A stretch of DNA of 64,000 nucleotides from 0-14-0-20-45-22 sp041645495 (GTDB taxonomy: Bacteria > Fidelibacterota > UBA2242): the NCBI GenBank assembly GCA_041645495.1, contig JBAZPZ010000003.1, positions 1-64,000 of the forward strand, written 5' to 3'. Every line of letters starts with the position of its first letter. The first letter of the stretch is position 1. Positions 42,866 through 52,224 of the stretch are shown here, piece after piece. A program made the position numbers and the translations under genes. The notes below the pieces were generated by a model. It ran no database searches, was not told the origin of the DNA, and saw nothing but the letters and a program-made list of their open reading frames with translations.

Positions 42866-44529
42866 ATTTTTCCTGTTTGGTTGGATAATTTCTCCGGAGA
42901 AGCGGATTTTGCAGTGTGATAAACCAGCGCGGCTTTGACGAATTCCCGGAAAAGCGGGTGCGCCTTTCCAATCCGCGACTTCAGTTCGGGATGGAATTGG
43001 CAACCGACAAACCACGGATGCTGGGGAAGTTCGATCATCTCGACAAGATTGAGTTCCTTATTCATTGCGCCAACGCGAAGTCCCGCCTTCGTCAGAACCG
43101 GTAAAAACTGATTGTTGACTTCAAAACGGTGGCGATGACGTTCGGAAATTTGCTTCTTTCCATAAATTTTATGAGCCTGACTCTTCTCGATAAGTTCGGC
43201 GGCGTATGCGCCAAGCCGCATCGTCCCACCTTTCGTTGAAATTCGTTTCTGTTCTTCCATCAGATCGATAACGGGATATGGCGTATCTGGATTGAACTCC
43301 GTGCTGTTCGCGCCGATCAATCCACAAATGTTCCGCGCATATTCGATCACGGCGCATTGCAGGCCGAGACAGATACCGAAAAACGGGATTTTCTTTTCGC
43401 GCGCAACGCGGATCGCCTCGATTTTTCCTTCGATGCCGCGATCGCCGAAACCACCGGGAATCAACAGTCCGTCGATCTGGTTGACCAATTTTTCGTGCTC
43501 GCCGTTTTTCCCGAATTGCTCCGCCTCGATCCATGAAATTTCGACGCGCGCGTCATTCTCGACGCCCGCATGAACGAACGATTCAACGATGGATTTATAA
43601 GCATCGTGAAGTTGCGTGTATTTCCCGCAGATGGCGATTCGGACAAAGTTTTTCGGATTCTTCACACGCTCGACGAAGGATTCCAACTGCTTCAGATCAG
43701 GTTTATGCTTGGGCAATTCGAGCAGATCGGTGATCAGATTTCCCAATCCCTGTTGATCGTAAATCAACGGAATTTCATAGATCGTCGGCGCATCGATGGC
43801 CTCGATGACGGCGTTCGGTGCAACGTTGCAGAACAGCGCGATCTTTTTCCGGACATCTTCGGTCAGGTGTTGCGTCGTCCGGCAGAGCAAAATGTCGGGC
43901 AAAATGCCGATCTCTCTCAGCGTCATCACGCTGTGCTGGGTCGGTTTGGTCTTGATTTCGCCGCTGGAAGGAATGAACGGAACGAGCGTCAGATGAACAT
44001 TCAGGCAATTCCCGCGCCCGACCTCGAACCGAAATTGACGCGCGGCCTCAAAGAACGGCAATCCTTCGATGTCGCCCACCGTCCCGCCGATCTCGCAGAT
44101 GACGACATCGTATTGATGTTCGCTGTTCACGGCGGCGATCCGGCGTTTGATCTCGTCGGTGATATGCGGAATGACCTGAACCGTAGCGCCGAGATAGTCG
44201 CCGCGGCGTTCGCGCGAAATGACCTCATAATAGACTTTTCCGGTCGTCGTGTTGTTCATCCCGCCCATATTTTCATCAATGAACCGCTCATAATGTCCGA
44301 GGTCGAGATCGCACTCGGTTCCGTCTTCCAGCACGAACACTTCACCGTGTTGGTACGGACTCATGGTTCCGGGATCGATGTTGATGTAGGGATCGAATTT
44401 CTGGATCGTGACTTTGTAACCGCGCGATTTCAGCAGGTAGCCGATCGACGCGCTCGTGATTCCTTTACCTAGACCGGAAATCACGCCGCCGGTCACAAAA
44501 ATGTACTTGGTTTGTTTAACTGAAGTCAT
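42862..44529 (-). CDS. pyrG: CTP synthase
   Basis: PyrG aminates UTP to CTP with glutamine. The 555-residue protein has the synthetase domain (VTGGVISGLGKGITSASIG, PYINIDPGTMSPYQHGEVF) and the glutamine amidotransferase with its nucleophile Cys in FGICLGLQCAVIEYARN. CTP is used by the neighbouring kdsB to make CMP-Kdo, which may explain the linkage. It overlaps kdsB by 14 bases and kdsA by four. Confidence 0.97.
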   Translation of the reverse strand: MTSVKQTKYIFVTGGVISGLGKGITSASIGYLLKSRGYKVTIQKFDPYINIDPGTMSPYQHGEVFVLEDGTECDLDLGHYERFIDENMGGMNNTTTGKVYYEVISRERRGDYLGATVQVIPHITDEIKRRIAAVNSEHQYDVVICEIGGTVGDIEGLPFFEAARQFRFEVGRGNCLNVHLTLVPFIPSSGEIKTKPTQHSVMTLREIGILPDILLCRTTQHLTEDVRKKIALFCNVAPNAVIEAIDAPTIYEIPLIYDQQGLGNLITDLLELPKHKPDLKQLESFVERVKNPKNFVRIAICGKYTQLHDAYKSIVESFVHAGVENDARVEISWIEAEQFGKNGEHEKLVNQIDGLLIPGGFGDRGIEGKIEAIRVAREKKIPFFGICLGLQCAVIEYARNICGLIGANSTEFNPDTPYPVIDLMEEQKRISTKGGTMRLGAYAAELIEKSQAHKIYGKKQISERHRHRFEVNNQFLPVLTKAGLRVGAMNKELNLVEMIELPQHPWFVGCQFHPELKSRIGKAHPLFREFVKAALVYHTAKSASPEKLSNQTGKI

Positions 44530-45259
44530 GTTGAATCATTTTCTCCGCTTGTTGAAGGTCTTCCGGTGTGTCGATTCCCAGACTTGCCCGGTCTGTTTTG
44601 ACCACTTTGATCCGATATCCGTTTTCAATAATCCGCAGTTGTTCCAATTTTTCTATTTCTTCCAACCGGGAAACGGGCAACGACGTAAATTTGAATAAAA
44701 ATTCCCGGCGATAAACGTAAAGTCCGATATGAACCAGTGCCGGATGCGGCGATTTTGGTGTTTTGTCGTCCCGAACGAACGGAATGTTTTGGCGACTGAA
44801 ATAGATCGCCTCGCCGCGGCAATTCGTCAGAATCTTCACGACATTCGGATCGGCCAGTTCTTTTTCGGTGATGTTCGTTCTTCCCGCTGTGCTGACGACG
44901 CACTCCGGGCTTTGCATCAAAGTCTGAATGGCATCATCAATCACGGTCGGATCCAAAAACGGTTCGTCGCCCTGAATATTCACGACGATTTCCGCCGGTT
45001 CATCCTTGGCGACACAGGCAACTCTGTCGGTGCCAGATGGTAAATCCGATGGCGTCAAGACGGCTATCCCACCGAAGGATTCGACCTCTTGCCGAATGCG
45101 TTCGTCGTCGGTTGCAACGATTAATCGTGTCAGGAGCCGGCTTTTTCCGGCGTTTTCGTAAACGCGGCGGATAAGCGTTTTACCGGCAATTTTTTCCAGC
45201 GGTTTTCCCGGCAAACGAGTGGAGGAAAATCGGGCTGGAATGACGCCAACTATATTCAT
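44516..45259 (-). CDS. kdsB: 3-deoxy-manno-octulosonate cytidylyltransferase
   Basis: KdsB activates Kdo as CMP-Kdo for lipid A glycosylation. The 247-residue nucleotidyltransferase starts VIPARFSSTRLPGKPLEKI and has VVNIQGDEPFLDP and HIGLYVYRREFL. It lies between gatC and pyrG with overlaps on both sides, so it is part of a tightly packed operon. Confidence 0.96.
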   Translation of the reverse strand: MNIVGVIPARFSSTRLPGKPLEKIAGKTLIRRVYENAGKSRLLTRLIVATDDERIRQEVESFGGIAVLTPSDLPSGTDRVACVAKDEPAEIVVNIQGDEPFLDPTVIDDAIQTLMQSPECVVSTAGRTNITEKELADPNVVKILTNCRGEAIYFSRQNIPFVRDDKTPKSPHPALVHIGLYVYRREFLFKFTSLPVSRLEEIEKLEQLRIIENGYRIKVVKTDRASLGIDTPEDLQQAEKMIQHDFS

Positions 45260-45555
45260 GAATTAATGTCCTTGATGACTTGGGGAACGCGGAAATAATC
45301 GCCGAGGCGTTCGGGTGCATTTCTAAAAACATCTTCCTTGGCGAGCGATTCGGCGGGCGAATCGTCCCGAAATACGTTGGTCATTTCATGGACGTGAGAA
45401 AGGGGCTGAACGGATGAAGTATCAACCTGAGAAAGTTGATGAACATAGTCTAAGATTTGTTCGAGTTGCGCGGCGTATTTTAGTTTTTCCGCGTCGGTCA
45501 GGGTCAACTTGGCAAGTTCAGCGATCTTCCCGACGATTTTTTCATCAATTTCCAT
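45256..45555 (-). CDS. gatC: Glutamyl/aspartyl-tRNA amidotransferase subunit C
   Basis: GatC is the small subunit of GatCAB, which converts misacylated Glu-tRNA(Gln) or Asp-tRNA(Asn). Read from ATG 45555 (AAAGG just ahead), it is 99 residues with the family start IDEKIVGKIAELAKLTLTDAE and VQPLSHVHEMTNVFRDD. gatA and gatB are not in the window. It overlaps kdsB by four bases. Confidence 0.92.
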   Translation of the reverse strand: MEIDEKIVGKIAELAKLTLTDAEKLKYAAQLEQILDYVHQLSQVDTSSVQPLSHVHEMTNVFRDDSPAESLAKEDVFRNAPERLGDYFRVPQVIKDINS

Positions 45556-45678
45556 ATAACCTTTCAAACGATAACGACGGGCAATTTAAAGATTTTGAAT
45601 ATCTGAATCAAGCAGACCGATTGGACTGCGGCATTTTTTTGCCGGATTTGCATGGTTTTTGCTCGGAGGCGCGGAGTC

Positions 45679-47313
45679 TTACATTTTTTCCGGAGCGGAA
45701 ATTCCGATGAAACTCAATCCGCTGCCCAGCACACTCCGAACGACCTGAATAAGCGCGATTCTGGCAACCGACAGGTTCCTGTCGCTCGTCAGGACGCGAT
45801 GATCGGTATAAAACTTGTGGAACACGGCTGCCAATTTTTGCAAATAGGTCGTCATGTGTTGCGGTTCGAGCGTGTCGTGGCAAATCCCGACGACTTCCGG
45901 AAACTCGCTGAGGACGTTCAGAAGCGACAACGCTTCCGCTTCCCGCAAAAGACCGGCATCGAACGGTTCGTTCAGACCGATTCCCTGCGTTTTGGCGTTT
46001 CGCAGGATGCTGCAAATTCTGGCGTGCGCATACTGAAGATAGAAAACCGGATTTTCCTCGCCTTCCGTTTTGGCGAGCGCCAGATCGAAATTCAACTGGC
46101 TGTTCATCCCACGCATGATGAAGAAATAGCGGACGACGTCTTTTCCGACCTCATCGACGAGTTCGTCAACCGTCACGTAATTCGCCTTTCGCGTGGACAT
46201 TTTCACTTTCTCGGCGCCGCGCGTCAATGTGACGAATTGATGGATCAGAACTTTGATCCGGCTGGTGTCGTAACCGAGCGCCTTCAGTCCGGCGAGAACA
46301 TCGGGATAAGTCGCGTGGTGATCGGCGCCGAAAATATCGACGACGATGTCGAATCCGCGTTTGAACTTCGTCATGTGGTATGCGATGTCGGGCAAGCGGT
46401 AAGTCGCCTCGTCCATTACACTTTTCCAGAGAACGCGGTCGTCACTGCCGCCGTATTGGCTGGCCTTGAACCAGATGGCGCCGTCTTTTTCATAACTTGC
46501 GCCGATTTCCTCGAATTTTTTCAGCACCGCATCCACATCACCGTTTTCGTACAGGCTTTTCTCGTTATAAAAGCAGTCGAATTCGATGTCGATTCGCTTG
46601 AGTGTTGCCTTGATGTCTTCAAAGACTGCGTACTCAGCTGAATTTTTAAAAATCTCGTTTTCGGGATCGTCCTTGAACCGATCGCCGTATTTCTCGACAA
46701 TGGTTTTTGCGATGTCGCTGATGTATTCACCCTGATAATGGTCTTCGGGAAATTCGTCATCGAATCCGAGCGCCTGCCGGTAGCGGACGAACGTCGAATG
46801 GCCGAGGATTCGCATCTGCCGTCCGGCGTCATTGTAGTAATATTCCCGCTCGACATCGTAGCCGTTCCATTCCAGAATTCTGGCAACGGTATCGCCAAGA
46901 ACAGCCTGCCTTCCGTGACCGACGGTCAGCGGCCCGGTCGGATTGGCACTGACAAATTCAACCTGCGCCTTTTTGCCTTTTCCGCGAGATGAGCGACCGT
47001 AATCCGAGCCGGATTTTAAAATTTCACCGACAACGGTCTGCAATTCCTGAGGCGCCAGAAAGAAATTGATGAAGCCGGGCGCCTTGACCTCGACTTTTTC
47101 GACAACTTCCGGGCGTTTCGGTAATGCGGCGACGATTTCATTGGCAATCGCCATCGGCGGGCGCTTGAGCGTTTTCGTCAGCGTCATCGCCAGATTCGTC
47201 GAAAAATGGCCGTAATCCGGATGTTTCGTGCGTTCGATCTGGATTTGCAGCGGTTGCGGTATTTGAAGCGCTTCCAGCGCCTCGATCAACATATCTTGTA
47301 TTTTCACAGTCAT
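45679..47313 (-). CDS. argS: Arginyl-tRNA synthetase
   Basis: This class I synthetase of 544 residues is normal length. The HIGH motif appears as NPTGPLTVGHGRQAVLGD, and the KMSKS-like motif as KVKMSTRKANYV. The N-terminal additional domain and C-terminal anticodon-binding DALR domain are present. It precedes gatC by 123 bases in the same direction. Confidence 0.96.
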   Translation of the reverse strand: MTVKIQDMLIEALEALQIPQPLQIQIERTKHPDYGHFSTNLAMTLTKTLKRPPMAIANEIVAALPKRPEVVEKVEVKAPGFINFFLAPQELQTVVGEILKSGSDYGRSSRGKGKKAQVEFVSANPTGPLTVGHGRQAVLGDTVARILEWNGYDVEREYYYNDAGRQMRILGHSTFVRYRQALGFDDEFPEDHYQGEYISDIAKTIVEKYGDRFKDDPENEIFKNSAEYAVFEDIKATLKRIDIEFDCFYNEKSLYENGDVDAVLKKFEEIGASYEKDGAIWFKASQYGGSDDRVLWKSVMDEATYRLPDIAYHMTKFKRGFDIVVDIFGADHHATYPDVLAGLKALGYDTSRIKVLIHQFVTLTRGAEKVKMSTRKANYVTVDELVDEVGKDVVRYFFIMRGMNSQLNFDLALAKTEGEENPVFYLQYAHARICSILRNAKTQGIGLNEPFDAGLLREAEALSLLNVLSEFPEVVGICHDTLEPQHMTTYLQKLAAVFHKFYTDHRVLTSDRNLSVARIALIQVVRSVLGSGLSFIGISAPEKM

Positions 47314-47418
47314 CGGTTCCTTAAAAAAACGCGGGTAATTTAACGGTCACTCGATTTTATCGCAACAATCTTGACCGCTAAATAGTTTGGGAAAATTGGA
47401 TTATTGGAGATGCCGGTT

Positions 47419-47799
47419 CTATTCGTCCGCCGACTCGATTTTCTCGACGGGAGCGTCCGCCCACAATCGTTCGATATTATAATAGTCGCGTGTCTCCCGT
47501 GTAAAAACATGCACAACAAAATCGACATAATCCATCAGAACCCATTTCAGATTCTGGTAACCTTCAATATGCCACGGTTTTTCTACGGGAAGCATTTTCA
47601 TCTCGATTTCATCGACAATCGCTTTGGCATGAGCATCCGCTTCGGCGGTGCAAATGATGAAATAGTCGGTCAGCGAGGTCAATCCGCGCATATCTAGAAT
47701 AACTATGTCTGTCGCTTTTTTTTCAAAAGCGATCTTGGCCGCTTTGACCGCCGATTCGTGTGCGGACGCCGCGGGTTTTTCTTCATGCTTTTTTATCAT
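47419..47799 (-). CDS. rsfS: Ribosomal silencing factor
   Basis: RsfS binds ribosomal protein uL14 and blocks subunit joining when nutrients run low. The 126-residue protein shows the family core DIVILDMRGLTSLTDYFIIC and the C-terminal WVLMDYVDFVVHVFTRETR with YYNIERLW. It follows the LytR_C gene by nine bases. No nadD is adjacent, unlike in many bacteria. Confidence 0.94.
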   Translation of the reverse strand: MIKKHEEKPAASAHESAVKAAKIAFEKKATDIVILDMRGLTSLTDYFIICTAEADAHAKAIVDEIEMKMLPVEKPWHIEGYQNLKWVLMDYVDFVVHVFTRETRDYYNIERLWADAPVEKIESADE

Positions 47800-47808
47800 C
47801 AGGTCTGG

Positions 47809-48336
47809 TCAGTTTTCCTTAATCGATTGGATTTTTGAATAAACGGGAAGCGTATCGTAATCTTTCCCGATAATGAGCGTCATATCGACTTGTAAAGAAG
47901 GGTCTTTCTCGTCGTACAATCTTCCGGAATCCAGCGAAAGGGTCGCATTGACGGTGTTCAGTTTTTCCGGAACGTCGGCTCGCTGGATCAGGATCGTCTG
48001 AGGAACATCCGTCCGGGAGGCATTTCCCGAAGCGATCACGTCGAATCCCTGTTGCCGGAGATAATTCGTGAATTCCAGCGCCAATCCGGGTTTTTCGGTG
48101 CCGTTCAATACTTCGATGACGATATTGGAGAACGGATTTTCAGGAGAAGATATCGTTTCGGTTGTGCTCAGCATAACCTTTTGCGGATTGTCATTCATGC
48201 GTTTGCCCGTCGAATAGATGAATCCGACGATGATCACGGCCAAACAGAAAATCGCTACATTCAGAAACCACTTCTGAACATCGCCGCGCTTTGACTGTCT
48301 TTTTCGGTTGTGTTTGGCTCGACCCTTACGCTTCAC
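47809..48336 (-). CDS. LytR C-terminal domain membrane protein
   Basis: The 175-residue protein has a very basic N-terminus (MKRKGRAKHNRKRQSKRGD), one membrane helix (about 23-43) and an extracytoplasmic LytR_C domain (IVIEVLNGTEKPGLALEFT, LRQQGFDVIASG). It lacks the LCP transferase domain. The domain is common in wall-linked proteins but its role is unclear. It lies in the rsfS-argS operon. Confidence 0.8.
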   Translation of the reverse strand: MKRKGRAKHNRKRQSKRGDVQKWFLNVAIFCLAVIIVGFIYSTGKRMNDNPQKVMLSTTETISSPENPFSNIVIEVLNGTEKPGLALEFTNYLRQQGFDVIASGNASRTDVPQTILIQRADVPEKLNTVNATLSLDSGRLYDEKDPSLQVDMTLIIGKDYDTLPVYSKIQSIKEN

Positions 48337-48346
48337 TATTTGTCAC

Positions 48347-48844
48347 CTAATACGGAAAATACCGATAAGAATATGGACCGTATCCGTATTGGTAAGTCGC
48401 CGGAGCACGATCGAAACTAAAATTCAGCAAGACGTTTTCTTTCGGACGATAAATGATGTCGGCTCCGTAGGAAATGTTATCCATCAGATTCTGGCTTAAC
48501 TGCGTGTTGCCAATCTTAAGTGGATCGTGATAAAAGCCGACCCGACCGTTCATCATCAGTTTATCCGAAAAGAGATAAGAAAAGTTGTTCTGATACACAC
48601 CCATCCCGCAACTGCGGGACTGTTTCCCGAACGTCGCAAATGAAAGCGAGTAGGATTGTCTCATCGAAAACCGGCTTTTATCCAGGAATCCAAGCCCCAA
48701 TAGCGACGATCCGATGCCGGGTATTTTGATATTCTGTTCGACGGAGGCTGTCTCTCTTATTTGACTTTTGAGCTGACCGCGTACCAATCCAAAGGGTAAA
48801 AACAAAACGATCGAAATCCATGCCACAATTGCTTTCCGTTTCAT
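48347..48844 (-). CDS. Small exported protein, possibly outer-membrane
   Basis: Read from ATG 48844 (AAGGTGAAAAG ahead), the 165-residue protein starts with a signal peptide (IVLFLPFGLVRGQ). It ends in alternating aromatic residues with C-terminal YGPYSYRYFPY, a pattern like an outer-membrane strand. I do not recognise a family. It is the first gene after a strong promoter and heads the long operon. Confidence 0.65.
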   Translation of the reverse strand: MKRKAIVAWISIVLFLPFGLVRGQLKSQIRETASVEQNIKIPGIGSSLLGLGFLDKSRFSMRQSYSLSFATFGKQSRSCGMGVYQNNFSYLFSDKLMMNGRVGFYHDPLKIGNTQLSQNLMDNISYGADIIYRPKENVLLNFSFDRAPATYQYGYGPYSYRYFPY

Positions 48845-48882
48845 CTTTTCACCTTGTTTATGGAATTCATAATTCACGTCTC

Positions 48883-48911
48883 ATTTTAAAAGTTTTGCAC
48901 GAGTTTGTCAA
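48883..48911 (-). promoter_or_regulatory. Strong predicted promoter of the rsfS-argS-Kdo operon
   Basis: TTGACA (48906-48911), 17 bases, TAAAAT (48883-48888) on the minus strand, about 40 bases before the start at 48844. It is one of the best sigma-70-type matches in the window. Confidence 0.65.
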
Positions 48912-48992
48912 GTGGATTCTCGACTAATTTTTCATTCTGTTAAAAAAACTGAAACAGTCTTACAACATCTGTTTCGCGGGATTTGTTCCGGT

Positions 48993-49838
48993 TCAATCGC
49001 GCAAAATCATGTTATCGATCAGCCGGGTTTTCCCGAAGCGAACGGCGACGGCGACGAACGTTCCCGGTTCGATATTTTGGACATTCTCCAGCGTGATCGA
49101 ATTGACAATTTCGACATACTCGATTTCCGCGAGCGGTGATTCACCGATCGTCCGCCGGATCAATTCTGCGACGGTGAAAGCGTCCTGATTGCCATTCGAT
49201 ACGAACTCTTTTACCAACATTAAAGCGCGGAAAATGACCGGCGCTTGCCGACGTTCTTCCGGAGAGAGATAGACGTTCCGCGAACTCATCGCCAATCCGT
49301 CCGCTTCCCGAACGATCGGAGCGACGACGATTTGTACCGGAAAGTTGAGATCGGTAACCATCCGCTTGATAATGATCGCCTGCTGAGCGTCTTTCTGCCC
49401 GAAAACCGCAACGTCCGGCTGAACGATGTTGAACAGCTTCGATACGACCGTCGTCACGCCCCGGAAATGGATCGGTCGCGACGCGCCGCACAGCGTTTTG
49501 GAAAGTTGTTCGGTAACGACATAAGTAAAATAGGGTTTGGGATACATTTCCGCCACGTCGGGATAAAAGATCAGATCGACGCCGTGTTCCCGTGCCAATT
49601 TTTCATCGCGTTCGAAATCGCGCGGATATTTATCCAGATCTTCAGTCGGCCCGAATTGCGTCGGATTGACGAAAATACTCATGACGACAAAATCACATCG
49701 TTTCTTCGCTTCATCGACGAGCGAAAGATGTCCCGCATGCAAATATCCCATCGTCGGAACCAGACCGACGGTTTTCCCGGCGAGACGAATTTTCCGGAGG
49801 ATTTCCCGCGTCTCCGCAATACTACTAACGACTCTCAT
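48993..49838 (-). CDS. panC: Pantothenate synthetase
   Basis: PanC joins pantoate and beta-alanine with ATP. Read from ATG 49838 it has 281 residues. GLVPTMGYLHAGHLSLVDEA holds the HIGH-like motif, IFVNPTQFGPTEDLDKYPR the substrate loop, and MSSRNVYLSPEER the KMSKS-like part. It lies four bases after panB in the operon Nudix-panB-panC. Confidence 0.96.
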   Translation of the reverse strand: MRVVSSIAETREILRKIRLAGKTVGLVPTMGYLHAGHLSLVDEAKKRCDFVVMSIFVNPTQFGPTEDLDKYPRDFERDEKLAREHGVDLIFYPDVAEMYPKPYFTYVVTEQLSKTLCGASRPIHFRGVTTVVSKLFNIVQPDVAVFGQKDAQQAIIIKRMVTDLNFPVQIVVAPIVREADGLAMSSRNVYLSPEERRQAPVIFRALMLVKEFVSNGNQDAFTVAELIRRTIGESPLAEIEYVEIVNSITLENVQNIEPGTFVAVAVRFGKTRLIDNMILRD

Positions 49839-49842
49839 TTTT

Positions 49843-50643
49843 TTAGTAACTCTCCTCTTTGGAAGGAAATTTCCCGGTCTGAACGTCCGAACAATAGTCC
49901 GACACGCCTTTCCGGATGGACGCGCCGAGGTCGTCATAGCGCCGCGCAAACCGGAGATGCATCTTGTCAAACAGTCCAAGCAGGTCGTAGGTAACGAGGA
50001 TTTGTCCGTCGCAATCGATGCCCGCGCCGATTCCGATCGTCGGTATTTTCAACGATTCCGAAACTGTTTTCGCCAATTGTGCAGGCACTTTTTCCAGCAC
50101 GATCGAGAACACGCCCGCAGATTCCAGCGCCAGAGCGTCCTTGCGAATCCGTTCCGCTTCGATCTCGCTCGCGCCGCGGACGCCATAGCCGCCGAATTCG
50201 TGAACGCTTTGCGGCGTAAATCCCAAATGTCCCATGACGGGAATCCCGATCTCCACCAATTTTCGAATCGTCGGACAAACCGGTTCGCCGCCTTCGAGTT
50301 TGACGGCTTCGACGCCGCCCTCTTTCATGAACCGGCCGGCGTTATGAATCGCCAATTCGATGCTTTCCTGATACGACATAAACGGCATATCGCCGACTAA
50401 AAGCGCGTGTTGAACGCCGCGACGAACGGATTTGATGTGATACAGCATTTCGTCCATCGTCACCGGCAAGGTCGTTTCGTATCCGGCGCAAACGTTTCCG
50501 CACGAGTCGCCGACCAGAATCAGATCGACGCCCGACTCGTCCAGCAAATAGGCAAATGTGTAATCATACGCCGTCAGCGCCGTAATCTTCTGTTTTTCGG
50601 ATTTCATTTTCAGGATCGTCGATATTCTAACTTTTTTCATCAT
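49843..50643 (-). CDS. panB: 3-methyl-2-oxobutanoate hydroxymethyltransferase
   Basis: PanB makes ketopantoate from ketoisovalerate and methylene-tetrahydrofolate. The 266-residue TIM-barrel has ITALTAYDYTFAYLLDESG, LVGDSCGNVCAGYETTLPV and VKLEGGEP, as expected. It is next to panC, the following step but one. panE/ilvC and panD are not here. Confidence 0.96.
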   Translation of the reverse strand: MMKKVRISTILKMKSEKQKITALTAYDYTFAYLLDESGVDLILVGDSCGNVCAGYETTLPVTMDEMLYHIKSVRRGVQHALLVGDMPFMSYQESIELAIHNAGRFMKEGGVEAVKLEGGEPVCPTIRKLVEIGIPVMGHLGFTPQSVHEFGGYGVRGASEIEAERIRKDALALESAGVFSIVLEKVPAQLAKTVSESLKIPTIGIGAGIDCDGQILVTYDLLGLFDKMHLRFARRYDDLGASIRKGVSDYCSDVQTGKFPSKEESY

Positions 50644-50646
50644 CGT

Positions 50647-51192
50647 TTAACAGCCTTTTATTTTCCCGACGACCCATCCCGATTCGTTCGATTCTTTTTC
50701 CGAAAGCCATCTTTTCAGAAGCTGTTCATGAATCGAAAAAATCAGTTGCGGTCGTTCGTCGATTTTAAAAAAATGTGCGTCCTGATCCCGCACATGCGGG
50801 ACGGGCAGGATTTCGAAGCTCTGCAAAATCATCCGATAAACGACGATCAGGATGTCGCCGAAATATCCATTCAGATGAATTTTGACGTCGAATAAAGTCG
50901 GCTGAATTCCGGTTAATCCGGTTTCTTCTTTCAGTTCGCGAATCGCGCCACTCTCCGGCGTTTCGCCCATTTCAAGAAATCCGCCGGCCAGCGACCAGCC
51001 GCCTTTTCCCGGTTCCGTGTTTCGTTTCACCAGCAGAATTTCGTTCCGGGCGTTCTCGGCGAGAATGGCCACCGACGGGACCGGATTTTCATACAGAACC
51101 GTCTTGCAGGCGGGACAAAAAGTTCTATTTCTGCCTTCAATGTTGGCCTGCTCCGCCGGATGTCCGCATTGATAACAAAACCGGTATTTCAT
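50647..51192 (-). CDS. Nudix hydrolase with zinc ribbon
   Basis: The 181-residue protein starts with a zinc ribbon (CYQCGH...CPAC, residues 5-33), as in NADH pyrophosphatases. The Nudix box is GGFLEMGETPESGAIRELKEETG. It lacks the extra N-terminal domain of NudC, so the substrate is uncertain; NADH, ADP-ribose or FAD are possibilities. It sits three bases upstream of panB, perhaps linked to coenzyme A metabolism. Confidence 0.85.
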   Translation of the reverse strand: MKYRFCYQCGHPAEQANIEGRNRTFCPACKTVLYENPVPSVAILAENARNEILLVKRNTEPGKGGWSLAGGFLEMGETPESGAIRELKEETGLTGIQPTLFDVKIHLNGYFGDILIVVYRMILQSFEILPVPHVRDQDAHFFKIDERPQLIFSIHEQLLKRWLSEKESNESGWVVGKIKGC

Positions 51193-51248
51193 GTCTGGAA
51201 AATAAACAGTTTTACACGGAATCGCAACGCATTTTTCCGGCGATGATG

Positions 51249-51277
51249 TTGAAAACGTCGGACGGATTTTGTATCTT
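51249..51277 (+). promoter_or_regulatory. Predicted promoter of the PfkB-mtnA pair
   Basis: TTGAAA (51249-51254), 17 bases, TATCTT (51272-51277), some 37 bases before the start at 51315. Confidence 0.5.
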
Positions 51278-51314
51278 CTGATGCAAATTGAAATGTGTAA
51301 CTGAGGAATTTTTC

Positions 51315-52220
51315 ATGTCAAATTCGGTACTGGTCGTCGGCTCGGTTGCCTTCGACGATGTCGAAACGCCTTTCGGAAAGCGCGTCGATGCGATTGGCGG
51401 CTCGGCGGTTTACTTCTCGGTTGCGGCTTCACATTTTTCCGACGTTCGGCTCGTCGGTGTTGCCGGAAACGATTTCCCGAAAGAAACCGTCGCGCTTCTG
51501 AAAAAACACCGCGTCGATCTGGAAGGATTGGAAATCGCCGACGGAAAAACCTTCCGGTGGGGCGGAAAATATTATTCCGACGTCAATAAACGCGACACGC
51601 TCTACACCGATTTAAACGTGTTTGCCTCGTTCGAGCCGAAGATTCCCGAAACCTACTGCCAGACGCCGTTCGTCTTCCTCGGAAACATTCAGCCTGCGCT
51701 TCAGGCAGATGTTTTGAATAAAATACAAAAACCGAAATTTGTCGCATTGGACACCATGAATCTTTGGATTCACACAACCCGCGACGATCTGATGAAAGTC
51801 ATTCGCCGCGTCGATCTGTTATTCATCAACGACACCGAACTCGCCGAACTGACCGGCGAAAACAATCCTTATTCAGGCTTGCGGAAACTCCACGAACTCG
51901 GTTTGACCTACATCGTTTTGAAAAAAGGCGAACACGGCGCGATGATCAGCAACGGAAGATCACTTTTCTTTTCACCGGCTTTTCCTGTCTTTCAGCCGAC
52001 CGATCCAACCGGCGCGGGCGATTCGTTCGCCGGCGGCTTCATGGGATTTCTGACCGCTAACGGCGGCGCCAACTGGCGCGTTCTGAAAAAAGCGCTTATC
52101 TACGGCTCTGTGATGGGTTCACTCTGCGTCGAGCAGTTTAGTGTCGATGGACTCCTGAACCTCCGGCACGAGGCGATTCAGGCGCGATTCGATTACCTCC
52201 GAAAACTTGTAACCTTGTAA
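51315..52220 (+). CDS. PfkB-family sugar or nucleoside kinase
   Basis: Read from ATG 51315 (GAGGAA ahead), the 301-residue protein is a ribokinase-fold kinase. It has the N-terminal AIGGSAVYFSVAASHFS and the catalytic DPTGAGDSFAGGFMGFL near residue 240, with the Asp base and anion hole. Four bases separate it from mtnA. This linkage suggests a role in methylthioadenosine salvage, perhaps on methylthioribose or a related nucleoside, but the substrate is not shown. Confidence 0.85.
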   Translation: MSNSVLVVGSVAFDDVETPFGKRVDAIGGSAVYFSVAASHFSDVRLVGVAGNDFPKETVALLKKHRVDLEGLEIADGKTFRWGGKYYSDVNKRDTLYTDLNVFASFEPKIPETYCQTPFVFLGNIQPALQADVLNKIQKPKFVALDTMNLWIHTTRDDLMKVIRRVDLLFINDTELAELTGENNPYSGLRKLHELGLTYIVLKKGEHGAMISNGRSLFFSPAFPVFQPTDPTGAGDSFAGGFMGFLTANGGANWRVLKKALIYGSVMGSLCVEQFSVDGLLNLRHEAIQARFDYLRKLVTL

Positions 52221-52224
52221 ACCG

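Noticed and set aside
43570..44472. Plus-strand open frame of 300 codons
   Set aside because: It is antisense to the well-supported pyrG and has no recognisable protein motif.
45595..45660. Terminator after argS
   Set aside because: The only stem (CGGC/GCCG around a T-run) is four pairs and the T-run is in the loop; too weak.
45652..46641. Plus-strand open frame of 329 codons
   Set aside because: It is antisense to argS, with composition typical of a shadow frame.
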